Assembly (NCBI GenBank): GCA_964641965.1
Contig: CAZXLD010000027.1
Coordinates: forward strand, 1 to 62,030
Direction: 5' to 3'
From: JAJDFU01 sp964641965
GTDB lineage: Bacteria; Bacteroidota; Bacteroidia; Chitinophagales; Saprospiraceae
DNA length: 62,030 nucleotides
Shown here: piece by piece, positions 42,302 to 53,400 of the stretch
How positions within the stretch are numbered: the stretch's first letter is position 1
Layout: every line of letters starts with the position of its first letter
Program-made: the position numbers and the translations under genes
The notes under the pieces: model-generated
Told to the model about the DNA's origin: nothing
The model's input: the letters and a program-made list of their open reading frames with translations, nothing else
Databases searched by the model: none

Positions 42302-43312
42302 GTGGCTGTATTACAATTTACGGAAGAAGGTATCTTTTGCCCGCAGGCGGGGATCCATATTGATCCTTGGCGAAGGGTGGAGCGAGCGTTGATCACGCAT
42401 GGCCATTCGGATCATGCCCGTTGGGGCCACCGTAGTTATCTGTGCACAAAACTTGCCGCCCCGGTAATTCGATATCGACTCGGCGATATTCAGCTTCAAA
42501 CAGTCGATTATGAGGAGATAATTACCATAAATGGGGTTAAGTTTTCTTTCCATCCGGCCGGACACATTCCAGGATCAGCACAGATTCGCGTAGAGTACAA
42601 GGGGGAAGTTTGGGTCGTTTCCGGGGATTATAAGATTGAAAATGACGGACTCAGCACACCATTCGAGCCTGTCAAATGCCACGCTTTTATCACCGAGTGC
42701 ACTTTTGGCCTGCCGGTTTACACTTGGAAGCCCCAGGCTGAAGTGATGGAAGAGATCAATGCCTGGTGGCGAACCAATGCAGCCGCCGGCCGAGCAAGCG
42801 TCATTTCAGCATATGCATTGGGTAAGGCTCAGCGGGTACTCCAGCATCTGGATGAATCCATTGGCCCCATCTTCACGCATGGTGCCGTGGAAAATACCAA
42901 TCAGGTTATTCGCAAACAGGGAATTGATCTAAAAGATACCATTCAGGTACGGGCTCATCATAAGCGGCAGGATTTCGATCAGGCCATCATAATTGCCCCG
43001 CCTTCTGCCTTAGGATCTCCATGGATGAAGCGTTTCGGAAAAGCTTCTACTGGTATAGCCTCCGGATGGATGACCCTGCGTGGAGCTCGTCGGCGAAGAG
43101 CGGCAGACCGGGGTTTTGTCCTTAGTGATCATGCCGATTGGTATGGACTCAACCAAGCAATTAAAGCCACCGAAGCCGAACGAATCTTCGTCACGCATGG
43201 CTATACCGATATTTTTCGTAGATGGTTGGAAGAAGATGGATATGACGCACACATCGTGTCCACGGAATATGGAGGAGAGGAAGAACAGGACGCTATTAAA
43301 GAGGAAGAGTAG
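42302..43312 (+). CDS. Ligase-associated DNA exonuclease (metallo-beta-lactamase fold)
   Basis: 336 aa with a GTG start; the family normally begins 'MxLLxFTxxGIYCPxxxxxIDPW', matching AVLQFTEEGIFCPQAGIHIDPW at the start. Metal ligands are in THGHSDHARWGH and HPAGHIPGSAQIR, with SGDY and HADW later. This enzyme belongs to the exonuclease-ATP-ligase(-Lhr helicase) repair cluster, and the ligase gene is 487 bp downstream, now separated by a pseudogene. No Lhr helicase is present next to it. Confidence 0.92.
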   Translation: MAVLQFTEEGIFCPQAGIHIDPWRRVERALITHGHSDHARWGHRSYLCTKLAAPVIRYRLGDIQLQTVDYEEIITINGVKFSFHPAGHIPGSAQIRVEYKGEVWVVSGDYKIENDGLSTPFEPVKCHAFITECTFGLPVYTWKPQAEVMEEINAWWRTNAAAGRASVISAYALGKAQRVLQHLDESIGPIFTHGAVENTNQVIRKQGIDLKDTIQVRAHHKRQDFDQAIIIAPPSALGSPWMKRFGKASTGIASGWMTLRGARRRRAADRGFVLSDHADWYGLNQAIKATEAERIFVTHGYTDIFRRWLEEDGYDAHIVSTEYGGEEEQDAIKEEE

Positions 43313-43314
43313 AT

Positions 43315-43806
43315 CCATTGTCTCATTGTTCCATTGTTCCATGGTTTTTGTGGAAAGCTGCGGTACAAAAGATCTACTTTTTAAAAAACGAAATGAATTA
43401 TCTAAACCTCAAAGACATGGACGCTTACAAGCAGTCCTTCGATCTGAGTAATCAAATTTGGAAACTAGTCATGAATTGGGATAAGTTAGCCCAATGGACA
43501 GTGGGAAAGCAACTGACCTCCTCAGCTGATAGTAACCCAGCTAAATCGCTGAAGGGTGGGGCCGTTTTTACAAAAAGGAAAAGATCCAGTTTTTTCGATA
43601 CAGTTTTGGTTCCCTCAAGGAAACACAAGATTGGATTGAAATGGCATATGTCAGGGGACTTATTGAAGAAAGTACCTTCCAATTTTTAAATAAAGAACTG
43701 GAAGAAATGCCACAACTGCTTAACCAACTAATCAAATTCACCAATGATAAACTCAAATACTAATTCCAAGAAGCAATGAAACCATGAAACAAGGAAACCA
43801 TGAAAC
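43315..43806. repeat. Inverted flanking repeats around the four-helix-bundle pseudogene
   Basis: The left flank (43315-43348) has the words CATTGTTCCATTGTTCCATGG, and the right flank (43773-43806) has CCATGAAACAAGGAAACCATG, broadly its reverse complement. The right one includes the ligase start codon. Similar words around such genes suggest an inserted unit. The feature spans both arms and the gene between. Confidence 0.45.
43393..43763 (+). pseudogene. Four-helix-bundle (23S rRNA intervening-sequence-type) protein, frameshifted
   Basis: The frame from the ATG at 43393 (MNYLNLKDMDAYKQSFDLSN, then IWKLVMNWDKLAQWTVGKQL) is normal for the family up to SSADSNPA near 43542. There the expected 'NIAEGxGR' is read one base off: the DNA word AAATCGCTGAAGGGTGGGGCCG encodes IAEGWGR only if one base is added near 43543-43546. 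In the other frame the match continues (KIQFFRYSFGSLKETQDWIE, ELEEMPQLLNQLIKFTN) to a TAA at 43761. So a one-base deletion has broken a once-complete ~122-residue protein. These proteins have no confirmed function. A sequencing error is the alternative. Confidence 0.85.
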
Positions 43807-45407
43807 GCTTTGCCACCCTATTTACTGAACTCGATCAAACCACCAAAACCAATACAAAGGTAGAGGCCTTGGCTCAATATTTTCGGGAATCCGGGCCAGA
43901 CGATAAGCTGTGGACAGTGGCCATTTTATCGCATCGGCGGCCGAAGCGAACCGTCAATACCACCTTACTGCGACATTGGGCTGCTGAGATGGCTGGAATT
44001 CCATTGTGGTTGTTTGAAGAATCTTATCCTATTGTAGGTGATCTGGCGGAGACCATTGCCTTGGTTTTGCCGAAAGAAGAAGAACGAAATGAACAACCGC
44101 TATCCTTTTGGATCGAGTATATTAAAAACCTGGGAGATCTAGAGGAAGACGGGAAAAAGAAACAAGTGCTCGCTGCTTGGGAGCAAATGGATACGACCGA
44201 ACGCTTTTTGTTCAACAAACTGATCACTGGAGGATTTCGAATCGGTGTATCCCAAAAGCTGATGACACGGGCTCTTTCAAAGGCCACCGGGATTGATGAA
44301 AATACCTTGGCCCATCGGATCATGGGCGATTGGACTCCGGATACTACCACCTTTGAAAAACTCATCCTCACGGAGGATCCGCTAGAGGATGTTTCCAAGC
44401 CTTACCCTTTCTATCTGGCTTACGCATTGGAAAAAACGCCGGAAGAGGAATTGGGCGACCCGACCGAGTGGCAAGCCGAACGCAAATGGGATGGTATTCG
44501 AGGGCAACTGATCGTACGGCAGGGAGAATTGTTTGTTTGGTCCCGAGGTGAGGAATTGGTAACCGATCGATTTCCGGAATACGGGCCGTTTGCTGACCTA
44601 TTACCGGATGGAACCGTTCTAGACGGGGAGATCCTACCCTTTAAAGATGGACAACCGCTTCCTTTCCAATCCCTGCAAACCCGTATAGGCCGAAAAAAAG
44701 TAACTAAAGGAGTGATGGAAAAAGCGCCTGTAATCCTGATGGCTTATGATCTACTGGAGTGGGAGGGGCAGGATATTCGGGAGCGGCCAATGGCTGAGCG
44801 AAGACAACTACTGGAGAATTTAGTTGAAAATTATCCTACGGGAGGCATGCTGCTCTTATCACCAACCGTTACCATCGATAATTGGGATCAGCTTGAGCAG
44901 GAACGCCAAAATTCCCGACAATACTTAAGTGAAGGCCTAATGCTTAAGCGCAAAGCCAGCCCCTATCAAAGTGGCCGTAAGAAGGGGGATTGGTGGAAAT
45001 GGAAGGTGGACCCGCTCCTAATCGACGCTGTGATGATTTATGCGCAAAGCGGGCACGGCCGCCGAGCCAATCTGTTCACCGATTTCACGTTTGCCGTCTG
45101 GAAAGACGATGAAACGCTGGTCCCTTTTACGAAGGCCTATTCCGGCCTCACCGACAAGGAATTCAACGAGATTACCGCCTGGGTCCGAAAAAATACGATT
45201 GAGCGTTTCGGTCCGGTTCGCTCTGTCAAGCCTACCTGGGTGTTCGAAATTGCTTTTGAAGGGATTCAGGCTAGTTCTCGTCATAAGTCCGGTGTCGCCC
45301 TGCGTTTCCCGCGGATTAGCCGATGGCGCAAAGACAAGCCGCCACAAGAAGCTAATACACTAGAAGACCTGAAAGGGATGCTGGAGGTGTATGGAGGGGA
45401 GAAGTAA
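43800..45407 (+). CDS. ATP-dependent DNA ligase
   Basis: 535 aa. The adenylation site is KWDGIRGQ (the Lys after AER). Motifs follow in order: RGEELVTDRFPEY, LDGEILPF, MAYDLLEWEGQD, EGLMLKRK and WWKWKVDP. An N-terminal DNA-binding domain precedes them and an OB-fold closes the protein. It seals nicks with ATP and belongs to the exonuclease-ligase set, probably for repair rather than replication. Its ATG lies within the right flanking repeat of the pseudogene. Confidence 0.95.
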   Translation: MKRFATLFTELDQTTKTNTKVEALAQYFRESGPDDKLWTVAILSHRRPKRTVNTTLLRHWAAEMAGIPLWLFEESYPIVGDLAETIALVLPKEEERNEQPLSFWIEYIKNLGDLEEDGKKKQVLAAWEQMDTTERFLFNKLITGGFRIGVSQKLMTRALSKATGIDENTLAHRIMGDWTPDTTTFEKLILTEDPLEDVSKPYPFYLAYALEKTPEEELGDPTEWQAERKWDGIRGQLIVRQGELFVWSRGEELVTDRFPEYGPFADLLPDGTVLDGEILPFKDGQPLPFQSLQTRIGRKKVTKGVMEKAPVILMAYDLLEWEGQDIRERPMAERRQLLENLVENYPTGGMLLLSPTVTIDNWDQLEQERQNSRQYLSEGLMLKRKASPYQSGRKKGDWWKWKVDPLLIDAVMIYAQSGHGRRANLFTDFTFAVWKDDETLVPFTKAYSGLTDKEFNEITAWVRKNTIERFGPVRSVKPTWVFEIAFEGIQASSRHKSGVALRFPRISRWRKDKPPQEANTLEDLKGMLEVYGGEK

Positions 45408-45573
45408 AAAGATTTAATATAAAAGGAAGGCCTTTGGCAGTCTAACTACACTCCGCTGCGCGTATCTGATGACACAGTAGGCTGTTTAAAATGATCATTA
45501 TCATCCTTGTTTTGCCTATATCCATCGATCTTTTATACCTACCTCTATCTTGGATCCTTTTACCACATGCCTT

Positions 45574-45963
45574 ATGAATAAGCCTGTAAAGATGTTTATG
45601 CAGCAACCTGTAACCACTCTTGCCTTGCCAGCGCAGGTTGGAGATGCCCGAGACTTGATGAACCAGAAAAACTGCCATGCTTTACCACTGGTAAAGGTGA
45701 CGGAAGGAAATGGAATTCAAGTGCAGGGCATAGTCACCTCCGATGACTTAATGGGTGTGTACGACGATACGGTCAGTGTGGAACAGGTTATGACCCAACA
45801 GGTGCTGGCTGTTGATCCTGATACTGAAGCCAAGGAAGCTGCCTGCATCATGCTGAATAAAAAGATTCACCATTTGATCGTGCAGGAGTCAGGCCGGGTC
45901 ATTGGGATGATTAGTTCGTTGGATTTTGTGCGTTTGGTGGCGGAGGCTGAAACTACTCTCTAG
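45574..45963 (+). CDS. CBS-domain pair protein
   Basis: 129 aa from the ATG at 45574 (MNKPVKMFMQQPVTTL); an upstream TTG at 45550 is less likely. Two CBS motifs: VGDARDLMNQKNCHALPLV...GIVTSDDLMGVY, and VDPDTEAKEAACIMLNKKIHHLIV...GMISSLDFVRL. The pair would bind an adenosyl ligand (AMP, ATP or SAM) as a sensor. It converges on the GH65 gene; partner unknown. Confidence 0.9.
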   Translation: MNKPVKMFMQQPVTTLALPAQVGDARDLMNQKNCHALPLVKVTEGNGIQVQGIVTSDDLMGVYDDTVSVEQVMTQQVLAVDPDTEAKEAACIMLNKKIHHLIVQESGRVIGMISSLDFVRLVAEAETTL

Positions 45964-45991
45964 TCTTATGTAAATTGATTTGACAAGGCCC

Positions 45992-48043
45992 TTAATTTCT
46001 CTCTACTCTAAATGATTCCTCTTTAACGCCTACCCCGGTGATGGTCATGCTGGACCATTGATCCGGAAGAAAACCTCCGTTTTGTACAATACCTTTATCT
46101 GTAATTTCCAGACCACTTAATGCCATCAACACAGCTTGGAGCATACCACCGGCACCAGTGGCAAAATAGGGATTAGTACCCCCCGCCGTCTCCGCCAAAA
46201 CCCCGAAAGGCGGAACTTCATTGGGCTTATAGCTTTTTTTAAACAGGGCATAGGTCTTTTCAGCTTCTCCAAGCTTGGCATACAAGGCACACAGAACAGA
46301 AAACCCCATCGCCGGTCCTCCCGGATCCATACGAGGCTCATAATATTCCAGGTCTTTACGAATTTGTGTTTCATCTGTAATTAGTCCAATAGGAAACGCC
46401 AACAAATTGACATCCGCTTGCTTGATATTGACCCCATCGTAAGTAGCATTCTCCCTCGTAACCCCATTGTCAAACTTTAAAATAGGGATGTTGTCCGCCA
46501 AATGCTCCCAGTCTAGATCAGGTTCCAAGCCGAGGGCCCGAGCTGCTTCGGCTGCATACCGAAGGACTACTATTGCCATACCATTTGTGAAGGCATTATC
46601 ATCGATATTTTCCTCCCACTCATTTGCTCCAATAACATTCCGGATGTGGTAATCGTCCTCTCCTTCCCGCTCCACCCGACTTACCCAAAACTCAGCTACT
46701 GCCTTTAAGACCGGCCAGGCTCGAGTCCTTAAGAATGTTTTATCCCCTGTTACCTGATAATATTTCCAGAAGGCCCATCCGATATCTGCCGAGATATGGT
46801 GCTGAAAGGGACCGGTTAAAGCCCAGGGCGGCGTATCCTCATCACCCGTGCCAGCAGATTCCCAAGGATACATAGCGCCTTTATAACCGTGTGCGAAAGC
46901 ATTATTTTGAGCAGCTCCCAAGCGCTCAAAACGGTATTCAAGTAAGGATCGTGCAATCTCAGGCTGCAGTAAAAGCAAGGGAGGGTACATCCAGATCTCG
47001 GTATCCCAAAACACATGGCCATTGTAACCCAATCCACTTAGCCCCATAGGGGAAAGACTATAGGCTGTTCCTTCTCTAGCGAAAGCATACAAATGGTACA
47101 GGGCAAAGCGTACATCCCGCTGGTCACCCGGATTCCCTTCGATGATTATATCGCTTTCCCAGAGTTTATTCCAGGCAGACCGGTGCCGCTTTAACAAGCG
47201 ATCCACTCCCTCTAGCTTGGCATAGATCGAAAGTCGCTCGGCTTCGCTCTTTGCATGCTCTACATGCTCGGAAGTAATGCTTGAAGCCACTACGGCAAAG
47301 CGGTAAGTTTGGCCACTTGAAAGCTCCTTATCGAATTTGACCAAGTGCCGATTAAAATCCCAATCCTCATGGACAAGTTCAGGCTCCTCACCATGCTCTT
47401 CCTCAAAGATAAAGCTATTGGAAGCAGCAACATCATAGCGTCCGGATGGGCTTTTGGCAGTGGAGGTTAAAAGTGGGATTTTAACGTGAGGCCGATCGAT
47501 ATGGCTAAAAAAGTTACGCGGTTGTTGTAAATGGTCTGGTGCGTAAATTTCGCTGATCGGGGTAATGCGAATATCGTCCAAGGCCTCAATCTCTAATAGG
47601 ACCAGGGAAGTATAGGGCAGATGCCTCAATGCCATCATTTCATGCTTAACACGGGCTTTTCCCGCCAGCTCAAAAGTAGTGACCAGCTTCCCTTCTTTCA
47701 TATCCAAAGTTTGGGCGAATCCCTGTATATTCTCGGGCGTAACCCGTCTACCGTCAATGTCCAGGTCCATATTCACATGGTTGAACACTTTAAGGATATT
47801 GGATACATGTCCTCTTTGGTAATAATCGTACACCCCATTTAGTACGACGTCTTTTACCTTCATAGGCGCAGGTGAGCTTACTAACCCTACCATTCCATTC
47901 GCAGAAGTTACACCGTAGTAATTTGCCGGATCAATATCTTTTGCTACAACTTCCCAGCTGGACATTTCCTCCTGGCTTAGCAGAAAAGAAGGCGCAGCAA
48001 ATAAAATAAGGCACAAAAGAGAATGAAGTCTTATTCGAGGCAT
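45992..48043 (-). CDS. Glycoside hydrolase family 65 protein, secreted
   Basis: 683 aa with a signal peptide (MPRIRLHSLLCLILFAAPSFLLS, in part). GH65 core features: GHVFWDTEIWMYPPLLLLQP, the (alpha/alpha)6 barrel residues, the probable catalytic acid in IGANEWEENIDDNAFTN, and a phosphate-site equivalent absent as far as I can see, so hydrolase rather than phosphorylase is likely. Substrates could be trehalose, kojibiose, nigerose or glucosyl-galactose. It follows GH97 by 37 bp and is last in the utilisation operon. Confidence 0.88.
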   Translation of the reverse strand: MPRIRLHSLLCLILFAAPSFLLSQEEMSSWEVVAKDIDPANYYGVTSANGMVGLVSSPAPMKVKDVVLNGVYDYYQRGHVSNILKVFNHVNMDLDIDGRRVTPENIQGFAQTLDMKEGKLVTTFELAGKARVKHEMMALRHLPYTSLVLLEIEALDDIRITPISEIYAPDHLQQPRNFFSHIDRPHVKIPLLTSTAKSPSGRYDVAASNSFIFEEEHGEEPELVHEDWDFNRHLVKFDKELSSGQTYRFAVVASSITSEHVEHAKSEAERLSIYAKLEGVDRLLKRHRSAWNKLWESDIIIEGNPGDQRDVRFALYHLYAFAREGTAYSLSPMGLSGLGYNGHVFWDTEIWMYPPLLLLQPEIARSLLEYRFERLGAAQNNAFAHGYKGAMYPWESAGTGDEDTPPWALTGPFQHHISADIGWAFWKYYQVTGDKTFLRTRAWPVLKAVAEFWVSRVEREGEDDYHIRNVIGANEWEENIDDNAFTNGMAIVVLRYAAEAARALGLEPDLDWEHLADNIPILKFDNGVTRENATYDGVNIKQADVNLLAFPIGLITDETQIRKDLEYYEPRMDPGGPAMGFSVLCALYAKLGEAEKTYALFKKSYKPNEVPPFGVLAETAGGTNPYFATGAGGMLQAVLMALSGLEITDKGIVQNGGFLPDQWSSMTITGVGVKEESFRVERN

Positions 48044-48080
48044 AGGTATGGGTTTACAATGGTCAGGTATTCAATTCCAA

Positions 48081-50147
48081 TTACTTGAGTAAGCTCACGG
48101 CTGCCCCTCCGCCGGATGCCAGATTCAAGGTCAATACATCTCCTTTCTTGAATTTGACATTCGTGATCTGCATGGCGTGTGGATTGGCTTTCCAATCCGC
48201 ATCCTCTGCATCTCCAAAAATTTCGGCTACGTACTCCTGTCCTTCGTCGAGAAAATCCAATTCAACCTGTACCGTCCGCTTTCCCTGGCCGGTAATAGAG
48301 CCCAGGAACCAATTCCCGCTCCCTCGTTCTTTTCGGGCAATAGTCAAATGCTCCCCGACCTCACCGTCCAATACCATTGATTCGGACCAATCCACTCCGA
48401 CATCCCGGATAAACTGCATCCCGGGTTGTCCATCCAGGTTTTCCGGCAAATCGGCAACCATTTGTAAAGGGCTGTAAATAATCACGTACAGTGCCAATTC
48501 ATGTGCCAGCGTGTGACTCACCCGATTGTTGGGTTTATAAGGATCTAGGGTTAGATTGAATACCCCGGGAGTGTAGTCAATTGGGCCAGCCAGCATGCGT
48601 GTGAAGGGAACAACCAGGGTGTGTTCCAGGTTATTTCCCCCATCTGCAGAAAAGGCATTAAACTCCTGGCCGCGTAATCCTTCCCGGCTCATCATATTAG
48701 GCCAAGTACGACGAATTCCCGTTGGCTTGATAGGCTCATGAGCATCGATCATGATCTTGTATTGGGCAGCTTTTTCCACTACCCGTCGATAGTGTTCCAC
48801 CATGTACTGCCCATGGTGGTATTCTCCCCTGGGAATGATTTCTCCTACATAACCCGTTTTAACAGAATTTATCCCTAACCGCTGGTACAATTGGAAAGCA
48901 GTATCCATTTGTTCTTCATACCGCGGTACTGCAGCCGAGGTTTCATGGTGCCCAATGATGCCAACCCCTTTTTCCTTCCCATAACGAACTACTTCCTCTA
49001 AATCGAAATCCGGGTAAGGGGTTATGAAATCAAAAACCTTTTCCTTTTTATCCTCGTCCCGCCATACCTCCCAACCCGTATTCCAACCTTCTATTAACAA
49101 GGCGGGGATATCTTGCTGAGCAGCAAAATCGATATAGGCTTTGGCATTTTCAGTAGTTGCCCCATGCCGGCCACTGGCAAGGGACCAATGCCATTTGTCC
49201 AAATGGTAGGCCCACCAAATCCCCATGTATTTGGTCGGTTGTAGCCAGCTTACGTCTTCTAACTTATTGGGCTCGTTCAGATTTACGATGAGCTTGGACT
49301 CGATCAGATCACCAGCTCGATCTCCGATCTGGATGGTACGCCATGGGGTTTGGAAAGGCGTCTGTGTTTTTACTTTGCTTCCATCCGCAGACCCAACCAA
49401 CCCGCTGGTAAACCGAAGTGCCTCCGAATCCACTTTTAGCGTCATTCCGGAATAATTTGTCAGGTTGGCCTCGTGAAAGCTTAGGTAAAGTCCATTTTCA
49501 GTTTTAAGGGTCACCGGAGTGTTGACTGCATTTTCGGGAATGTAGGTTTGGGCCAAATTGGGGTGATCCCGTTTACGGAGCGCATCAATTTGGCTAAAGG
49601 AGGTCTTGTTGTAAAGATGCTCGTAAATATCCCAGTCGCCTGGAATCCACCAGGTGGTATGATCTCCGGTGAGGGCAAACTCGGTATTCTCATCCAGGAT
49701 GACCACATCCTGTAGGGCTTCTTGTTCCGGAAAGGCATAGCGGATGGCGATTCCGTCGTCGTAAGCCCGAAAAAATAAGTCCATTTCCCGATTGGGCTTG
49801 TCTATTTCTCGGAGATTGACTTCCATCTCGGTGTACTGATTCCGAACGGTCTCTACTTCGCCCCAAGGCATCTCCCAACTTTCGTCCGTTTGAGAAACGT
49901 TGACGGTTATAATCTCAAACCCTTCGGCCAATTTGGGTTGACCCTGGAAAGTCATCCCCAGTTTGGAGGTGTCTACGATCAGGTTCCCGTTGCGATAGAC
50001 TTGGTAGGCAGGTTGGCCCGTGGGGGTCAGAAAAAAGTGAATTCGGTTTTGTTCGCCCGGCGAAACGATCGTTTCCAAACGGGGACCGGGTGAGCAGGAT
50101 ACCATCGCGAAGGCAGCAAGGAACATATACAGGACATGGGTTTTCAT
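48081..50147 (-). CDS. GH97 alpha-glucosidase (SusB-like, inverting type)
   Basis: 688 aa with a lipobox (AMVSCS, Cys near 19). N-terminal beta-sandwich, central barrel with KYMGIWWAYHLDKWHW, and GINSVKTGYVGEIIPRGEYHHGQ (in part). In this place retaining GH97 members have an Asp nucleophile (VKVDF-type); the Gly here and the Glu set GEIIPRGE and IDAHEPIKPTG match the inverting SusB type, a calcium enzyme that cleaves alpha-1,4/1,6-glucosides at non-reducing ends. It is downstream of the FG-GAP proteins in the locus. Confidence 0.93.
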   Translation of the reverse strand: MKTHVLYMFLAAFAMVSCSPGPRLETIVSPGEQNRIHFFLTPTGQPAYQVYRNGNLIVDTSKLGMTFQGQPKLAEGFEIITVNVSQTDESWEMPWGEVETVRNQYTEMEVNLREIDKPNREMDLFFRAYDDGIAIRYAFPEQEALQDVVILDENTEFALTGDHTTWWIPGDWDIYEHLYNKTSFSQIDALRKRDHPNLAQTYIPENAVNTPVTLKTENGLYLSFHEANLTNYSGMTLKVDSEALRFTSGLVGSADGSKVKTQTPFQTPWRTIQIGDRAGDLIESKLIVNLNEPNKLEDVSWLQPTKYMGIWWAYHLDKWHWSLASGRHGATTENAKAYIDFAAQQDIPALLIEGWNTGWEVWRDEDKKEKVFDFITPYPDFDLEEVVRYGKEKGVGIIGHHETSAAVPRYEEQMDTAFQLYQRLGINSVKTGYVGEIIPRGEYHHGQYMVEHYRRVVEKAAQYKIMIDAHEPIKPTGIRRTWPNMMSREGLRGQEFNAFSADGGNNLEHTLVVPFTRMLAGPIDYTPGVFNLTLDPYKPNNRVSHTLAHELALYVIIYSPLQMVADLPENLDGQPGMQFIRDVGVDWSESMVLDGEVGEHLTIARKERGSGNWFLGSITGQGKRTVQVELDFLDEGQEYVAEIFGDAEDADWKANPHAMQITNVKFKKGDVLTLNLASGGGAAVSLLK

Positions 50148-50495
50148 AAGATGGATTTTCGTATTTCGATCTCTTAAAAGTAGGGAGCCAACAATAAGGC
50201 AATATTATCTGCTCGATCTTTTGCTTCTGCTCATCGTTCCTAAAAGCCTTACGTAGCGGCTGCTAGGTGCGGTTTTGGCGCCTTGAGCAAAACCAAAATA
50301 CCTTCGTATCTAATGCAGCCTTAGTATTGTCCCCCTACTTACCAAGACTTCAAGGATAAAAAGCCAATCAGAAAAGGTCATTATATCCTTGAAATGGTAT
50401 TACTCACCGATCGAAACAATCCGGTTTTCACTAGCGCGCCCGAAAGTTATAAAACCGATTACGGAATCAAGATGTAGAAATAAGCCTGATTCCGT
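50148..50495. other. 348-bp spacer before GH97
   Basis: No gene. It contains a GGTTTTG/CAAAACC inverted repeat (50271-50277, 50288-50294), a perfect TTCAAGGATA/TATCCTTGAA pair (50349-50358, 50385-50394), and the word CTTGAAATGGTATTA (50388-50402), which recurs at 35568-35582. The gap is longer than any other in the locus, so a promoter for the GH97-GH65 part is plausible. Confidence 0.5.
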
Positions 50496-53400
50496 TTACC
50501 GGAGGCTTGATTTGCTGATCATGGACGGTGAAGAGGGGCCATTGTTCCAGCGATACCGCAAGAGAGAGTCCTTATTTCTGGCAATCAGGAGACTCATTTC
50601 CCCATTCGGGCCAAGGATATTTCTCAACCTTCTACCTTGGCCTTCGACCCAAAATCCGGAGCTGCAAACGTCTACTGCAACAAAGCCGCCTTGCCCGTCG
50701 GCTTTTAACAGATTACCCATGCTGGCATCATAGCGCCCCATTTGCAGGTTGGATTCGTAGAAATTTCCCACCGCCAGGACATCGAGATTGCCATCTCCAT
50801 CAAAGTCTTTCACCATGAAATCCTCGATGGGGGAAAACTGGGCTTCCAAGGGGAGTCTTTCCCAGCTAAACTGCCCGTTGCCCTTATTCCAGACTACCAT
50901 CGAACGCATATTCCGGGCCACATACTTTCGGGCGTTTTCCAGTTTGGCCTTGGGAAAGATGGTGTTAAAGTCGGCCTGGGCAAAGTCCTGGTATTTCAAG
51001 AACTTCTTTTTCAGATAAGGCAGCTGAGTGGATAGTTCGTCCTTGGTGGCAAAAAGCATTTCTTTACCCTGATGATAGTGGGTGAGTATTTGCTCTTTGC
51101 TTCCATTCCCGTCAAAGTCATCATAATAGAGGGTCACAGGTTCCTGTTCGGAGGCTTTCAATCGGGCATTCTGGCCCATGTTTCCCAAAAGTAGGTCAAG
51201 GTCTCCGTCTTGATCAAGATCTGCGGCTTCCACGCTACTCCACCAGCCCTCCTGACCCGTAAACATATCTACCTCAAAGCTCAATTCACCCTTTTCATTC
51301 CAGAGGATCAGGGGAGTATCCCACTCCCGGGCCAGCACCAGGTCTTCCCATCCATCTCCGTTCATATCCGCCCATACGCCATCCCGGATAAAGCCCAATC
51401 CTTTTTCGTAAGTGCTCACCGGCAGTGGCCTTTCCTTAAACTTGCCGTTTCCCTGATTGATTAAAAGATAACTTGCCGGCGGCTCTCCATATCGATAAGG
51501 CACCGCTCGGCCACCGACAAAGAAGTCCATATCGCCATCCTTTTCAATATCTACGGTTAGGATGCAGGAAGCCGTCAAGGTGATTTCGGGCAAATGATCA
51601 GGACTCCTTTTCAGGCCCCCCTTCCCATCGTTCAAATAGAGTCGAACGGCATTCTGCGGATAGGATTCCGGAAACTCGTTCCCTCCGCTGGCCACCAGGA
51701 GATCCAGGCTTTGATTCCCATCTGCATCGACCCACACGGCATCCACATCTTCCATCTGTTTGTCCTTGCGCAAGGCCGGCTGATCCGATAAGGTAAAGCT
51801 GCCATCCATCGACTGAAAAAAGACTTCGCCCGCCTGCTCCTTAGCACCCCCGACGAAAAAATCCTCTCTTCCATCTCCATTGATATCCCCCACGGCCAGG
51901 GCAGGCCCTTCCGTAGCGTTCATATGCGGAATTAAAGGTTCCCGATTGAACTCCACGAATTTATTTTCTCGATGTACGAATGCAGGCGAAGGCAAAGGGG
52001 AGAAAATGGGATCCTGACATGGGGTATCATCCCTACCGGGAAAAGCATAATCCTCCTGGGCATCCGCATAACGGAGAGTAATGACTTGATCAGTTTGTAC
52101 CTCTTTTTTCCGCTCGCACTTACCATCCGGCCAAATGACGACCAGTTCCGGGATCAGAGAATCTTTTCCGAGTCCCAGGTGTAATAATGGAGAAACAGAT
52201 GATTGGAACCCCCGGGAAAGATATTGCTCTCGAGAGATCACTTCATCCCCAAGCCGAGCTTCTATCCGAGCCCCGATTCCAAATGGATTTTTCGCCCCAC
52301 CTTCGAGTTTGATCTGCAGAAAATGACGATCCGGTAGTTTTGATTGAGTCAGTTCATTGCGAAGGAGAAAAGCGGGCTGATTGATGTTATTGATTACCAG
52401 ATCTAGATCGCCATCATTGTCCAAATCGGCATAAGCCGCTCCGTTGGAATAGGAATTCTGATTCAGTCCCCATTCCGCGGAGACATCCCGGAAAGCCAGC
52501 TCACCCTCATTGCGGAACATGAAATTGGGAACTTTGATCTGGGGCATCGTCTCTATCAATTCCAGGTCGCTCTCTCGGGCTTCCTCAAAATGAATCCGGA
52601 TTTTGGTTTCCTCTTCTGTCACGTAATTGATGAAGTCCAGGTCGTTGGGCCGGCCTACGATCCCGTTGGCGACAAACAGATCATTCTTTCCGTCCTGATC
52701 AAAATCGGCCAGCAGGCCCGACCAGCTCCAATCCGTGGCAGCCACGCCGCTCAACAAGCCCACATCGCTGAATCGTACTCCTTTTTCCCCAGGAAGCTTC
52801 CCCAGGTTCAGTTGGAGGGTGTTCCGGGAATACTGATAGCCGTAGCCATACCCCAGCCGAAAGTCGTACAGATCGTAGGCGATTTCCGTCTCCGAAGCTT
52901 TCAGGATTTCCGGATCGTGAGGAAGCATATCCAGCGAAATAAGGTCGGGATACCCGTCATTATTGATATCCCCCGCATCATTGCCCATGGAAAAGCGACT
53001 GGTGTGCGGAAGAGAAGTCGCTCCTGCGTCTGTAAAGGTGCCGTCGCCATTATTGAGATACAGGTAATCGTCTTCGTGGAAATCATTTCCGACATAAATA
53101 TCCGCCCATCCGTCGCGATTGAAATCTGAAACCGCGACACCTAAACCATAGCCCAGCACGTTGCTGCGGATTCCGGATTCACGAGTAACTTCTGTGAAAG
53201 TCCGCCCGTCATTTCGGAATAAACGATCTCCGGCCCGATCATCGTAGGTGCTGTCGAAAGTAGAACGGATACCAAAAGTACCTTTTTGATGTACCGAATG
53301 GTTGAGTTGAAAGAGATCCAGGTCACCGTCGCGATCGTAATCGAAAAAAGTGGCTTGGGTCCCATAACCAACCAAATCCAGGTTGTAAAGAGCAGCCCGA

